Shown here one piece after another: positions 16,303 through 25,417 of a stretch of DNA of 64,000 nt; within the stretch, counting starts at the first letter, position 1, and every line of letters starts with the position of its first letter. A program made the translations under genes and the position numbers. The notes under the pieces are model-generated. The model was not told the origin of the DNA. It did not search any database and worked only from the letters and a program-made list of their open reading frames with translations. Source of the stretch: Actinomycetes bacterium (GTDB lineage: Bacteria; Actinomycetota; Actinomycetes; Mycobacteriales; Mycobacteriaceae); assembly GCA_023460175.1 (NCBI GenBank), contig JAEWRC010000158.1, forward strand, positions 1 through 64,000. The letters run 5' to 3'.

Positions 16303-18444
16303 TTACTCGGCCGGTGTCACGTCGCTGCCGGACCCCTTGATCGCCGCCTTGGCGCGGTTCTCCGCGCGAACGGTGCGCTTGCCGCGCACATACCCGGTCG
16401 CGGAGATCGTTACCGACACCAGGGCCGCCTCACCCTTGACGAAGGGGTGGAACCCGACGCCGGCACCGCCGCGACCCTTGACCGGGATGTCGGCGACTTC
16501 GGTGACCTTCCAACTCTTTTCGGACACCGACAGGATGGCCTCGCCGTTGCCGCACGACACCGGCAGCGCGGCGATCACGGTGTCCTCGGGGTCCTCGGCC
16601 GCAAGCTTCACGCCGGCCACGCCGTTGCCGGCCGCGCCCTGCGGGTTCACCGCGGCGGGATCGATGCGCAGCACCTTGCCGCGGCGCGTCACCAGGGCCA
16701 GGTGATAGCCCAGCGGGAGCACGCCCGAACCCAGCAGGCCGGTGATGTCCGGAGCCACCGGGATGTCGCGGATCTTGTACGGCAACCCGTTGCCGGTGGT
16801 GAACTTGATCCGGCCGTCGGTCCACACCGCCCAGCCCAGCCCCGAGGTGAGCAACTCGCCGTGGCTGTCGGAGAACACGCCCCGGTCATCGAGGCGCCAG
16901 GCGGTGTTGACCTTGCGCTCGCGGGGGCCGTCCTCGTCGGTGTTGGTGACCGGTGTCGCCTCGAGGTCCAGCACGGTGCGACGGTCGTATTCGGGGCCCT
17001 TGAACAGCTTTGCGGTCTCCACCAACTCCTTGTCGATCACCTTGCGCCGCGCGTCGGGGTTGGTCACCAGCTCGGTGAGCTCGGCGAACTCGGCGTCGAG
17101 CTTCTCGGCCTCGGCCTGCAGCTCGATGACGTCGAGCTTGGTGAGTCGCCGAAGTTGCAGTCCCAGAACGTAATCGGCCTGTAGCTCGTCGATCTTGAAG
17201 CGTTTCTGCAGGCCCTGCCGGGCGTCGTCGACGGTCTCGGATCCGCGGATGACCGCGACCGCGGCGTCGATGTCCAGATGGATGGTCATCAGGCCGGACA
17301 CCAGGTGACGGCGCGCGGTGACCTTCTCCAGCCGGTACTCGCTGCGGTGCAGCACCACCGAGTCGCGCAGATGCAGGAACGCCGAGATCAACTCGCGCAC
17401 CGACCACCAGCGCGGCACTCGGTTCTCGTCGAGCGCGACCAGGCTGGCCGCGAACGTCGACTCCAGCGGGGTCAGCGCCAGCAGCTGCTCGCGGATCTTC
17501 TCGGCATCGTGGCCGCGCTTGGCGGTGACGACGATGCGCAGCCCGTTGCGGCGGTCGGTCAGATCCGACATGTCGGCCACACCGGAGAGCTCCCCGGACT
17601 CGACCATGGCGCGAATCCGGTCCTGCACAGTGTTACTCGCGACGCCGGGCGGCAGCTCGGTGATGACGCAGTTCTTGCCCTCGACCGTGACCTTGCCGCG
17701 GACCGTGAAATGGCCACGGCCGGTGGTCATGTACTCCCGCAGTCCGGCGGTCCCGACCACCGAGGCCCCGCAGCCCCAGTCGGGGCCGGGGATGAGCTTC
17801 ACCAACCGGTCGTCGGTCATGTTCGGGGTCTTCAGCAGCGCCCGGCAGGCGGCCATGACCTCGCGGGGGTTGTGGGCCGGTACTCGGGTGGCCCACCCCT
17901 CGGCGATTCCGACGGCGCCGTTGCACAGCAGCACCGGCCACTGCGCGGGCAGCCACGTCGGCTCCGTCCACTCGCCGTCGAAAGTCGGCACCATCGGCAC
18001 CGCGTGGCTGTCGAGTTCGGCGGTCAGGGCCGCCCCGGGCGCCGACAGCCGCATCTCGGTGTAGCGGTCGGCGGCCGGGATGTCGCCCTGGATACGCGGG
18101 AAAGCGCCTTGGCCGTCAATGACTTTCACGCGCTGGAAGTCGGCGGCCATCAGCGCGGCGGCCCCGTACATCGACGCGCCGCCGTGCGGGTGCAGGTTGC
18201 CGGTGACCGCCGAGCACACCTTGGAGGACTTCTGCGGCTTGTTGCCGGGCAGCAGCCTCGAGTCGTGCATCTGGTAGAGCAGGCGGCGCTGACCGGGCTT
18301 GAGCCCGTCGTAGGCCGACGGGATGGCGCGGTCGCTGACGCTGTAGAGCGCGAAGGTCAGCTGGTACTGGTTCCAGTAGTCGTCGGCGCTCTGGTCGAGC
18401 ACCAGGTCCGGATTCTGTTCGGGGATGTCCAGGGTGGCGGTCAC
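16303..18444 (-). CDS. GyrA/ParC-like subunit of an atypical type II topoisomerase (TopoM-like)
   Basis: A 713-residue DNA-cleavage subunit. Y-D-G-L-K-P-G-Q-R-R and H-P-H-G-G-A fit the GyrA winged-helix domain, and the catalytic Tyr is in D-R-Y-T-E-M-R-L at about residue 128. The coiled-coil and tower regions follow, but the C-terminal domain is short and no GyrA-box was seen. Mycobacteria normally have only gyrase. A second GyrB/GyrA-like pair (TopoN/TopoM) with unusual activity has been described in M. smegmatis, and this gene fits TopoM by size, partner and order. It starts 17 bases after the stop of the ATPase gene. Confidence 0.8.
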   Translation of the reverse strand: MTATLDIPEQNPDLVLDQSADDYWNQYQLTFALYSVSDRAIPSAYDGLKPGQRRLLYQMHDSRLLPGNKPQKSSKVCSAVTGNLHPHGGASMYGAAALMAADFQRVKVIDGQGAFPRIQGDIPAADRYTEMRLSAPGAALTAELDSHAVPMVPTFDGEWTEPTWLPAQWPVLLCNGAVGIAEGWATRVPAHNPREVMAACRALLKTPNMTDDRLVKLIPGPDWGCGASVVGTAGLREYMTTGRGHFTVRGKVTVEGKNCVITELPPGVASNTVQDRIRAMVESGELSGVADMSDLTDRRNGLRIVVTAKRGHDAEKIREQLLALTPLESTFAASLVALDENRVPRWWSVRELISAFLHLRDSVVLHRSEYRLEKVTARRHLVSGLMTIHLDIDAAVAVIRGSETVDDARQGLQKRFKIDELQADYVLGLQLRRLTKLDVIELQAEAEKLDAEFAELTELVTNPDARRKVIDKELVETAKLFKGPEYDRRTVLDLEATPVTNTDEDGPRERKVNTAWRLDDRGVFSDSHGELLTSGLGWAVWTDGRIKFTTGNGLPYKIRDIPVAPDITGLLGSGVLPLGYHLALVTRRGKVLRIDPAAVNPQGAAGNGVAGVKLAAEDPEDTVIAALPVSCGNGEAILSVSEKSWKVTEVADIPVKGRGGAGVGFHPFVKGEAALVSVTISATGYVRGKRTVRAENRAKAAIKGSGSDVTPAE

Positions 18445-18461
18445 AGTCTTCTACCTACGTC

Positions 18462-20495
18462 CTACGTCAGATCCAGCGCGGAGGTGTCGATGCGGGAGGC
18501 CACGTCGGCCATCCAGGTACGTCGACCCTCGGGCGGCCCGCCGAACAATGTATGGTGCAGCTTCTTCTCGCTGATGTCGGGATGCACCCGAATCACGGTG
18601 CGCCGCACCGGATCCAGCACGGTGTTCCAGAAGTCGTCGGCGTCCATCTCGCCGAGACCCTTGTTGCGCTGCACCTCCACCCGCTTCTTGGAAGTCGCCT
18701 TCAGTTGGGCCACCGCGGCGTCGCGCTCGGATTCGTCCTGACAGTAGATCCGCTCGTCCCCGCACTTGACGACGAACAGCGGCGGCAGCGTCACGTAGAC
18801 CATCCCGGCCTCGACCAGCGGACGGTAGAAATCCAGGAACATCGAGATCAGGCTGGAGTTGATGTTGCCGCCGTCGGGGTCGGCGTCGGAGGCGAACAGG
18901 ATCCGGTCATACCGGCACAGTTCCGGGTCGCACGCATCCCGCACCCCGCAGCCCAGGATGCGCTCGATCGAATCGAACTCGTCCTTGCCGCGCGCCTTGC
19001 TCAGCGCAAACCCATAAACGTTGGGCGGCTTGCCTTTCAGCGGGAACGCGGCCTGGAAGGCGGCGTCGCGGGCGGCCTTGATGGTGCCCAGCGCGGAGTC
19101 GCCCTCACACAGGAACAGCTCCGCCCCCGACCCGCGGCCGGTCTCGCGGCTGGGCAGCAACTTCGGCGGCAGCGACAGGTTGGTGCCCAGACCCTTGGCC
19201 TTGGACGCCGCGCGGGAACGGGCCTTGGCCCCCTCGGCGCTGCGCCGCGCGCGGGCGGACTCCAGCGCCAGCTTCGTCCACAGCGTGACGGCGTCGCCGT
19301 TGGCGGGGTTGGCCGCCCAGATGGTGACGCTGCGCGCCACGTCCGGCGCCATCGCCATGTTGAGCGACCGCGAGGACACCGCGGTCTTGGCCTGCGAGTC
19401 CCACGCGACATCGGGTGCGCGGGTGTCCACGGCCAGTGCGGTCACGGCCGCGAAATCCTGTGGCTCCGGGCCCTCTTCGCCCTTGGCCAGGCCCAGGTCG
19501 CGGATCCGGGAGGCGCGGTCGGCCAACGCTTCGGACATGCCCTTGATCGCGGCGGTCAGATGCGAGCCGCCGCCGGGAGTGCGCACGGTGTTGCAGAACG
19601 CGGCCACCGTCGCCGGTTCCGCCGGACCGGCGGTCAGCGACCAGCGGAACGGGGTCGGCCCGCGGCCGGTGGTGTATTCACCGCGGCCCTCCACCACGGC
19701 GCGGACCTCGGGCCGGGGAGTGCCGGCGGCGGTGCACATGAGGTCCAGCAGGGTGTCGCTGCCCCACGGCCCGGCGAACGGTTCGAGCAGCGCCGGCGGG
19801 ATCTCCTCACCGGGCCAGCCCTCGTCGACGACCACCAGGTGCACCCCGGGCGACATCCGCGCGGCCGCTTGCGCGCGCAGCAGCACCTCGGCGATGTCGA
19901 TGGTGGAATCCGGCACCACCACCGGGTCGAACAGGATGCGCACGGTGGTGCCGTGCGCGTCGGGCTTGCGGTTGGCGCGCCCGCGCAGCTTCTGCGCGTC
20001 GGCGCGGGTGAAGGGGGCGTCCGGATCGAACTCCTTGCCGTCGAACTCGCCGGGGTAGCCGCCGCCGAAGCTCTGCAGGTAGGTCTTGCCGGCGCGCTGC
20101 ACCGTGACGTCGGTCCGCGCGGAGATGAAGACCGCCGCCGCGGCGCCGATGCCGTTGAGGCCGGCGCCGGTGCTGGCCGCGTCGGTGTGCGCGGAGAACT
20201 TGCCGCCTGCCCGCGCGGTGCCCAGCGTCTTGACGATGCCGTTCTTGCCGGTCGTCGGGTCGGTGTCGACGGGCAGTCCGCGGCCGTCGTCGGCGACGCT
20301 GACGGAGCCGTCGGCGTGCAGGGTGATCGTGACGGTCGAGCCGCCGTGGCCCGGTTCGGCCACTTCCTCGATCGCGTTGTCGATGATCTCGCGCAGTGCG
20401 GTGTTGAGGATGTCCAAGCCCAGGTTCACCGCCGGCCGCAGGCGCGTGTGCTGGACATCGTCGAGTTCGGTGATGTCCGCGGCGGTGTAACTCAC
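18462..20495 (-). CDS. GyrB/ParE-like ATPase subunit of an atypical type II topoisomerase (TopoN-like)
   Basis: A 677-residue ATPase subunit. GHKL motifs are R-E-I-I-D-N-A-I-E-E (about residues 35-44), D-D-G-R-G-L-P-V and T-G-A-G-L-N-G-I-G-A. The TOPRIM domain has C-E-G-D-S-A near 464 and D-A-D-P-D-G-G-N-I near 536, where gyrase usually reads D-A-D-V-D-G-A-H-I, so the metal-binding loop is divergent. P-L-K-G-K-P-P-N-V matches the P-L-R-G-K-x-x-N motif. The GTG at 20493-20495 has AGAGGA seven bases upstream; the longer frame to 20558 lacks a site. The 242 bases upstream carry no gene, only a weak GCAAAAG/CTTTTGC repeat near 20637-20683. Confidence 0.8.
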   Translation of the reverse strand: MSYTAADITELDDVQHTRLRPAVNLGLDILNTALREIIDNAIEEVAEPGHGGSTVTITLHADGSVSVADDGRGLPVDTDPTTGKNGIVKTLGTARAGGKFSAHTDAASTGAGLNGIGAAAAVFISARTDVTVQRAGKTYLQSFGGGYPGEFDGKEFDPDAPFTRADAQKLRGRANRKPDAHGTTVRILFDPVVVPDSTIDIAEVLLRAQAAARMSPGVHLVVVDEGWPGEEIPPALLEPFAGPWGSDTLLDLMCTAAGTPRPEVRAVVEGRGEYTTGRGPTPFRWSLTAGPAEPATVAAFCNTVRTPGGGSHLTAAIKGMSEALADRASRIRDLGLAKGEEGPEPQDFAAVTALAVDTRAPDVAWDSQAKTAVSSRSLNMAMAPDVARSVTIWAANPANGDAVTLWTKLALESARARRSAEGAKARSRAASKAKGLGTNLSLPPKLLPSRETGRGSGAELFLCEGDSALGTIKAARDAAFQAAFPLKGKPPNVYGFALSKARGKDEFDSIERILGCGVRDACDPELCRYDRILFASDADPDGGNINSSLISMFLDFYRPLVEAGMVYVTLPPLFVVKCGDERIYCQDESERDAAVAQLKATSKKRVEVQRNKGLGEMDADDFWNTVLDPVRRTVIRVHPDISEKKLHHTLFGGPPEGRRTWMADVASRIDTSALDLT

Positions 20496-20737
20496 TGCTC
20501 GTCCTCTCCCATTCGTGCCAGGTGTAGCCGGTGGAATGCTAATCGGCCGAGCTGACATCGCCGTCGACCCGAGTCGGAGAGTCCGTCAACTACCGCCGTG
20601 GTAAGACGACCCATTGCCGCCCGGACCTGCGCAGTAGCAAAAGTGCGCCGCTCACCAGGCCGCTGAACTGCGCTTTTGCAGTGACCAGTCACACACCCCC
20701 GACGGCCGCGGAGACCGCGTGGACGTTGCGGGAAGTG

Positions 20738-21625
20738 TCAGACCTTCCCGCCCGGGAAGATGGTACGGACAGCCTGGGTGATGTGCTCGCGGGCGCTGGC
20801 CTCGTCGGTGGGGTCCAGCGAACTGATCGCCATCACGTAGCGGTGGTCGGGTCCGATGATGCCGGTGGAGACGTGCAGTTGGTTGCCGCCGTTCCAGCAG
20901 CAGAACCAGCCCTGCTTGACGGCGACCTGCTCGCCGCTGAGGCCCTCGGGGATGCCGAACCGCTGCGGGTAGCCGTCGTTGCCGGTCGGGGTGAAGCGCG
21001 CCAGGTTGCCGATGATGACGCTGGATTGCTCGGGCGACAGGCCGCCGCTGCCGTTCAGGAGCTTGTCGTAGTAGCGGACGAGATCGGCTGCGGTGCTTTC
21101 GGTGACGTCCCAGTGCCCGTTCCAGGGCGCCGTGGTGCCGCTCAGCCCGTAGCGCGCGACGATGCGGGAGATGATGTCGTTCTGGCCGCCGCGGTCCCAG
21201 AACGTTTGGGCCGCACTGTCATCGGAGGAACGCAGCATGGCGTCCATGGCCTTGCGGTCGGCGTCGGAGAGTTCTGTCTCGCCCTGCGAGGCCCGCAGCA
21301 GCAGATCGTCGGCGATGAACAGCTTGACCACCGATGCGATGGGGAAGGCCTGGTTGGACCCGCTGGAGGCGAAGTGGCCGGTGGTGCGGTCCAGTATCGC
21401 GGCCTCGATGTCGGCGCCGGACTCGGCGGCCTGGGCGGTGGCCTGCCGGACGCGGTCGTCGAGTCCGGCCGGTGGCGTCGGGGGCACCGCGGGAGCCTTC
21501 GGGGCGACGGAGACCGGGGCCTGCGGCGGATCGTGGGCGGGCGGGGCGCCCCACACCTGGCCCGCACAACCGCTGACCAGCAGCGCCGCACCGAGAGCCG
21601 CCGCCGTTGCCATCCGCCTACGCAT
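20738..21625 (-). CDS. beta-lactamase-like serine hydrolase lipoprotein
   Basis: A 295-residue lipoprotein. The signal ends in the lipobox L-L-V-S-G-C, followed by a Pro/Ala-rich tether and a class A beta-lactamase-like fold. The nucleophile motif is S-V-V-K (in P-I-A-S-V-V-K-L), the second motif S-D-D in the R-S-S-D-D-S helix, and the third K-Q-G in V-K-Q-G-W. It resembles mycobacterial LppW-type proteins more than true resistance enzymes, since the omega-loop Glu pattern is not apparent. The ATG at 21623-21625 has a strong AAGGAG site. It is divergent from the F420-type oxidoreductase. Confidence 0.75.
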   Translation of the reverse strand: MRRRMATAAALGAALLVSGCAGQVWGAPPAHDPPQAPVSVAPKAPAVPPTPPAGLDDRVRQATAQAAESGADIEAAILDRTTGHFASSGSNQAFPIASVVKLFIADDLLLRASQGETELSDADRKAMDAMLRSSDDSAAQTFWDRGGQNDIISRIVARYGLSGTTAPWNGHWDVTESTAADLVRYYDKLLNGSGGLSPEQSSVIIGNLARFTPTGNDGYPQRFGIPEGLSGEQVAVKQGWFCCWNGGNQLHVSTGIIGPDHRYVMAISSLDPTDEASAREHITQAVRTIFPGGKV

Positions 21626-21737
21626 GAGTCTCCTTCGAGCAGATCCTGACCGGAAGTGGCTCCCCGCTGGATGCTTGGTACCCCAGGCTAAACCGCTGGC
21701 CGGCGGTCGCGCGCCGGACCGCTGGCAAGCTGGGGGC

Positions 21738-22553
21738 ATGGTCGCCATCGGTATTGTGTTCCCGCCCCACCAGCCGCCCGAACGCCTCCGGGACCTCGCC
21801 CTCGCCGCCGAGGCCGCCGACCTCGAAGAACTCTGGCTCTGGGAGGACTGCTTCTACCACTCGGGTCTGGGCTCCGCGGCTGCGGTGCTGGCCTGGACGA
21901 ACCACATCAAAGTCGGCATCAGCCTGATGCCCGTGCCGCTGCGCAACGTGGCTCTGTGCGCCATGGAGATCGCGACGTTGGCCCGGCTCTTCCCAGGCCG
22001 ATTCCACCCGGGCATCGGCCACGGGATTCTCGACTGGATGGGCCAGGCCGGAGCCCGCGCGAAATCGCCCGTCACGCTGCTGCGGGAATACAGCAGTGCG
22101 CTGCGTTCGCTTCTCGACGGCCAGACCGTCACGACCACCGGTGACTATGTGCAACTCCGCGATGTGCGTCTCGCCTACCCGCCCGAGCACGTGCCGCCAC
22201 TGCTGATCGGTGCGACCAAGCCCAAAACGCTGGCCGTTGCAGGCGAATTCGGCGACGGAGTCCTACTCGGCGGCGGCGCGGAGACACCCGACGACGTCCG
22301 AGAGAGCCTCCGCGTGGCCATGGCGGCGCGCCAAGCTGCGGGCATCGACGCGCCGTTCGACGTCATGACCCCCGTGATGGTGCCCGTCGGCGCATCCGCC
22401 GACGACATCGAAGATCGGGTTCGGAATTTTGTTGCGGCCGGGGTCACCCGAGTCACCATCTGCGGAACGGACGCCGACGGCACGCCTGACGGCAGCGATC
22501 AGGTGCTGCGGCTCGTGGACGCCGTCGCGGCGGTGCGCCCCCGCTTCACCTGA
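21738..22553 (+). CDS. LLM class flavin/F420-dependent oxidoreductase
   Basis: A 271-residue luciferase-like monooxygenase-fold protein from an ATG at 21738 with GGGGGC just before it. Recognisable parts are G-I-V-F-P-P near the start, the L-W-x-W-E-D block, the S-x-x-P-V-P-L-R-N strand-loop, the F-H-P-G-I-G-H-G-I loop, and P-L-L-I-G-A-T-K-P-K-T. In mycobacteria most such proteins use coenzyme F420. The frame to the left of 21738 overlaps the divergent lipoprotein gene and is shadow. The substrate is unknown. Confidence 0.8.
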   Translation: MVAIGIVFPPHQPPERLRDLALAAEAADLEELWLWEDCFYHSGLGSAAAVLAWTNHIKVGISLMPVPLRNVALCAMEIATLARLFPGRFHPGIGHGILDWMGQAGARAKSPVTLLREYSSALRSLLDGQTVTTTGDYVQLRDVRLAYPPEHVPPLLIGATKPKTLAVAGEFGDGVLLGGGAETPDDVRESLRVAMAARQAAGIDAPFDVMTPVMVPVGASADDIEDRVRNFVAAGVTRVTICGTDADGTPDGSDQVLRLVDAVAAVRPRFT

Positions 22554-22647
22554 GCGGTCGAGGCCCTCCCGGTCCCTTCGGAGCCGTGGGCGCGCCTCCT
22601 CTTTCGATCCTGCGATTGAAACCGGCGCAGCGGGGTAGGTACGGAGT

Positions 22648-23520
22648 ATGCAAAATCACACCCACACCGTTGCGGCGGCGCTGGCGGTGCCCGTCGCCTT
22701 CGCCTTCCTGGCCGGTTGCGCGCAGGGCGAGCAGGCCGCCGACGAGACGACGTCCCCCACGACCAGTCCCGCCCCCAGCGGCGACACCGTCAGCACCGAG
22801 TTGCAGACGGCCGATGGTCGGTCGGTGGCCAATGTCGACATCGAATTCGTCGACGACTACGCCACCATCACCCTGGAAACCACCGAAGCCGGCATCCTCA
22901 CGCCGGGCTTCCATGCCTTCCACATTCACGCGGTGGGTCTCTGCGAGCCCAATTCAGTAGCCCCAGGCGGCGGTGAGCCGGGCGACTTCCTCTCCGCCGG
23001 CGGCCACCTGCACGGACCGGACAACCACGCCGCCATCGGTGACCTGACCCCCATCGACGTCCGCTCGGACGGGTCGGCGCGGTTGGTCGCCACGACGGAC
23101 TCGTTCACCATCGACGACCTGCGCGGCCCGCAGGGATCGGCGCTGATGATCCACGAGGGGCCCGACAACTTCGCCAACATCCCACCCCGCTACACCAGCA
23201 ATGGCGTGCCCGGCCCGGACGCCGAGACGTTGGCGACCGGTGACGCCGGCAGCCGGGTGGCCTGCGGCGTGCTCGCGCCGGCCAGCACCACTCCTGCCGG
23301 TACGACGGAAACCGCCACGGTCACGGAGACGACGGCGATGGTCCCGCCGCCGCCCGGCCCCGCCACGACGACGGAGATGCCCCCGGTCGAGACCACGACG
23401 CCGACCGAGACCACCGCTCCGACCGCGACTGAAACTGAGACCACCAGTCCGACCACGACGACGGAAACCACGACGGAGACCGCGCCGCCGGCCGAGGGCG
23501 AGGAGCTACCCGCGGAGTGA
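22648..23520 (+). CDS. sodC: Cu/Zn superoxide dismutase lipoprotein with Thr/Pro-rich tail
   Basis: A 290-residue product. Lipoprotein signal with lipobox F-L-A-G-C at about residues 23-27. The SodC core contains copper/zinc ligands in F-H-I-H-A-V-G and G-G-H-L-H-G-P-D-N-H, followed by A-I-G-D-L, and the disulfide pair is C-E-P and R-V-A-C-G-V. The core ends near residue 220, where related proteins stop. This one continues for about 70 residues that are almost only Thr, Glu, Pro, Ala and Val in T-E-T-T repeats, probably an envelope spacer or glycosylated tail. Its last 15 bases overlap the convergent aminotransferase gene. Confidence 0.85.
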   Translation: MQNHTHTVAAALAVPVAFAFLAGCAQGEQAADETTSPTTSPAPSGDTVSTELQTADGRSVANVDIEFVDDYATITLETTEAGILTPGFHAFHIHAVGLCEPNSVAPGGGEPGDFLSAGGHLHGPDNHAAIGDLTPIDVRSDGSARLVATTDSFTIDDLRGPQGSALMIHEGPDNFANIPPRYTSNGVPGPDAETLATGDAGSRVACGVLAPASTTPAGTTETATVTETTAMVPPPPGPATTTEMPPVETTTPTETTAPTATETETTSPTTTTETTTETAPPAEGEELPAE

Positions 23521-24699
23521 GCGTCCCATCCGAGTGAGCGCCTCGGTGAGGATCGCCGGTGAGGTGGCGAAGTTCAGTCGGACGTGACCGGCGCCGCCGG
23601 AGCCGAACACGTGCCCGGAGCTCAGCGCCACCCGGGCCCGGTCGAGGAACACCCGCGCCGGGCCGGCCAGTTCGCTGACGATGCCGGGTCCGTCGGCGCC
23701 GTCGGGATCGCGGCAATCGATCCACGCGAGATAGGTCCCTTGCGGCGGCGCGTAGCCGACCTGCGGTAGGTGCTCGGCGAGCAGTTGTCCCACCAGCTCG
23801 CGGTTCGCCGCCAAGCCCTGGAGTAAGGCGTCGAGCCAGGACTCGCCCTCGTTGAACGCCACCGTGTGCGCGAGCACGCCGAGGTGGCTGGGGCCGTGGC
23901 TGACCTCCTCGGGCATCCGGTCGAGGTCGGCCTGGGCTGCGGGGCCCGCGACCGCGAGTGCGGCCTTGAGCCCGGCGAGGTTCCAGGCCTTCGAGGCCGA
24001 GACGACGGCGAAGGCGTCCTCGGCGGCCGGAACGCTCAGATACGGCGTGAAGTCGGCGCCGGGTAGCACCAGCGGCGCGTGGATCTCGTCGGCGACGACG
24101 CGGACCTTATGCGCGCGGGCGAGCGCCGCGATGTGCCCGAGTTCGTCGGCGGAGTGCACGACCCCGGTCGGGTTGTGCGGATTACACAACAGGTAGGCGA
24201 TCCGGTTACTGGTCTTGGCGGCCGAGGCGAACGCCTCCTCCAAGACGGCCAGATCCACCCGGCCGGTCCCGTCCAGGGGCGCCTCGATCACGCGGCGGCC
24301 CGCGTTGGTGACGAACGCGTAGAACGGCGGGTACACCGGGGAGTTGATCACCACCGCGTCGCCGGGGTCGGTGACGAGCTTCAGCACTTCGACGATGCCG
24401 AGCATCACATCCGGGACCAGCGCGGTGCGCCGCACCGTCACTCCGTCCCAGCCCCAACGCCGCGCGGCGAACCCGGCCAGGGCCTCGGCGTAGGCGCGCC
24501 GTCCCGGCGGGTAGCCGGTGTCGCCTCGCGTGACCGCCTGATGCAGCGCGTCGGCGATGGGCTCGGCCAGCGGCACGTCCATTTCCGCGACCCACAGCGG
24601 CAGCACATCGGCCGGGTACACCGTCCACTTCATGCTGGTCCGTTGCCGCAACTGTTCGACGGTCAGCTGCTCGAGAGGGTTCGCAATACTCGGGCTCAT
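23506..24699 (-). CDS. MalY/PatB-type PLP aminotransferase (cystathionine beta-lyase-like)
   Basis: A 397-residue fold-type I PLP enzyme of the MalY/PatB group. Evidence is P-L-W-V-A-E-M-D near residue 35, C-N-P-H-N-P-T-G, A-D-E-I-H, and the Schiff-base Lys in S-A-S-K-A-W-N-L-A-G-L-K. Such enzymes cleave cystathionine or related C-S bonds, some with a regulatory side role. The ATG at 24697-24699 is clear, although no strong ribosome-binding site is visible. It overlaps the 3' end of sodC by 15 bases on the opposite strand. Confidence 0.85.
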   Translation of the reverse strand: MSPSIANPLEQLTVEQLRQRTSMKWTVYPADVLPLWVAEMDVPLAEPIADALHQAVTRGDTGYPPGRRAYAEALAGFAARRWGWDGVTVRRTALVPDVMLGIVEVLKLVTDPGDAVVINSPVYPPFYAFVTNAGRRVIEAPLDGTGRVDLAVLEEAFASAAKTSNRIAYLLCNPHNPTGVVHSADELGHIAALARAHKVRVVADEIHAPLVLPGADFTPYLSVPAAEDAFAVVSASKAWNLAGLKAALAVAGPAAQADLDRMPEEVSHGPSHLGVLAHTVAFNEGESWLDALLQGLAANRELVGQLLAEHLPQVGYAPPQGTYLAWIDCRDPDGADGPGIVSELAGPARVFLDRARVALSSGHVFGSGGAGHVRLNFATSPAILTEALTRMGRSLRG

Positions 24700-24778
24700 C
24701 AGGGGAACCTTAGCGTCGTGGGGGATCCGTTGTGGTGGTGGCGTTTATGGTTTTCCGGCGTCGCTGCGCCCTTCGAAA

Positions 24779-24828
24779 TGCCCGGCTCTGAGCGACAGGG
24801 CTTTCGGGCTGTCGCTCAGAGCCGGGCA
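24779..24828. repeat. perfect 20-bp inverted repeat with 10-base loop
   Basis: The arms are 24779-24798 and 24809-24828, each exactly the reverse complement of the other (the arm contains GGCTCTGAGCGACAG), with loop GGCTTTCGGG. No U-tract follows on either side. It sits between divergently transcribed genes (aminotransferase leftward, secreted protein rightward), which is the wrong place for a terminator. It could be an operator, an mRNA leader hairpin for the leftward gene, or a small dispersed repeat. Confidence 0.85.
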
Positions 24829-24905
24829 ACTCGGCGGCCGATCCGGTCCCGGAAAATCCCGGAGACCCGACTAACGCCGTCGGTTCAGCGGGCGATACAC
24901 CGGGT

Positions 24906-25343
24906 GTGAGTCAGTTCCGTCTGGTCGCCGCGCTCGGTGCCGCCGTGGCCGCGGCATGGTTCGGTACGGCCTCAGCGCAGGCCACAGCATTCGCGCAACT
25001 CGAGGCCGTGCCGGTGGTGGCGTCCCCGACGTGTGGCGGCACCGTCAGCGCGGAGGCACAGGTGACGCCGGTGCAAACCGGCGATCGGGTCGAGGACGGC
25101 GTGCGCGTCGTGATCAACTACGACGCCGGTGTTTACGACGGGTCGTGCACGCTGACCGTGACCGCCGCCTGGTCGAATCTCGACACCGGCGCCTCGGGCA
25201 GCGACGACATCACCGCGGTGTCGACCATCGACGGGCACTACGGCTTCATCGGCTACGCCAACACCACATTCACGACGGGTGCCGGCACCGTGCTGGTCAC
25301 GCTCAGTTCGCATCCGGGTGCGGAGATGCGAATCACGACGTAG
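24906..25343 (+). CDS. secreted protein of unknown function
   Basis: A 145-residue product from a GTG at 24906. Residues 1-24 form a signal peptide (L-V-A-A-L-G-A-A-V-A-A-A-W, cut near A-S-A). The mature part has two cysteines (P-T-C-G-G and G-S-C-T-L-T-V) about 40 residues apart, probably one disulfide, and alternating hydrophobic strands with many Thr/Ser, suggesting an Ig-like beta-sandwich. I recognise no named family. It ends 74 bases before the next gene, which has its own ribosome-binding site. Confidence 0.65.
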   Translation: MSQFRLVAALGAAVAAAWFGTASAQATAFAQLEAVPVVASPTCGGTVSAEAQVTPVQTGDRVEDGVRVVINYDAGVYDGSCTLTVTAAWSNLDTGASGSDDITAVSTIDGHYGFIGYANTTFTTGAGTVLVTLSSHPGAEMRITT

Positions 25344-25417
25344 ACCGCCCCTGTCGCGTTTCCCCAACCACTGTTCGGGCTAACCGTGAGCACACCCGGC
25401 GAGCAGCGGAGGATTCA

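Noticed and set aside
17278..20555. Long plus-strand frames opposite the topoisomerase genes (487 and 667 codons)
   Set aside because: Both are antisense to well-conserved GyrA- and GyrB-like genes and show only repetitive Gly/Arg/His-rich sequence.
20637..20683. GCAAAAG/CTTTTGC repeat as terminator for the beta-lactamase-like gene
   Set aside because: Only seven perfectly paired bases and a loop of about 30 bases; too weak to call.
24779..24828. Strong hairpin considered as an intrinsic terminator
   Set aside because: It lies upstream of both flanking genes and has no run of T after either arm, so I list it only as an inverted repeat.
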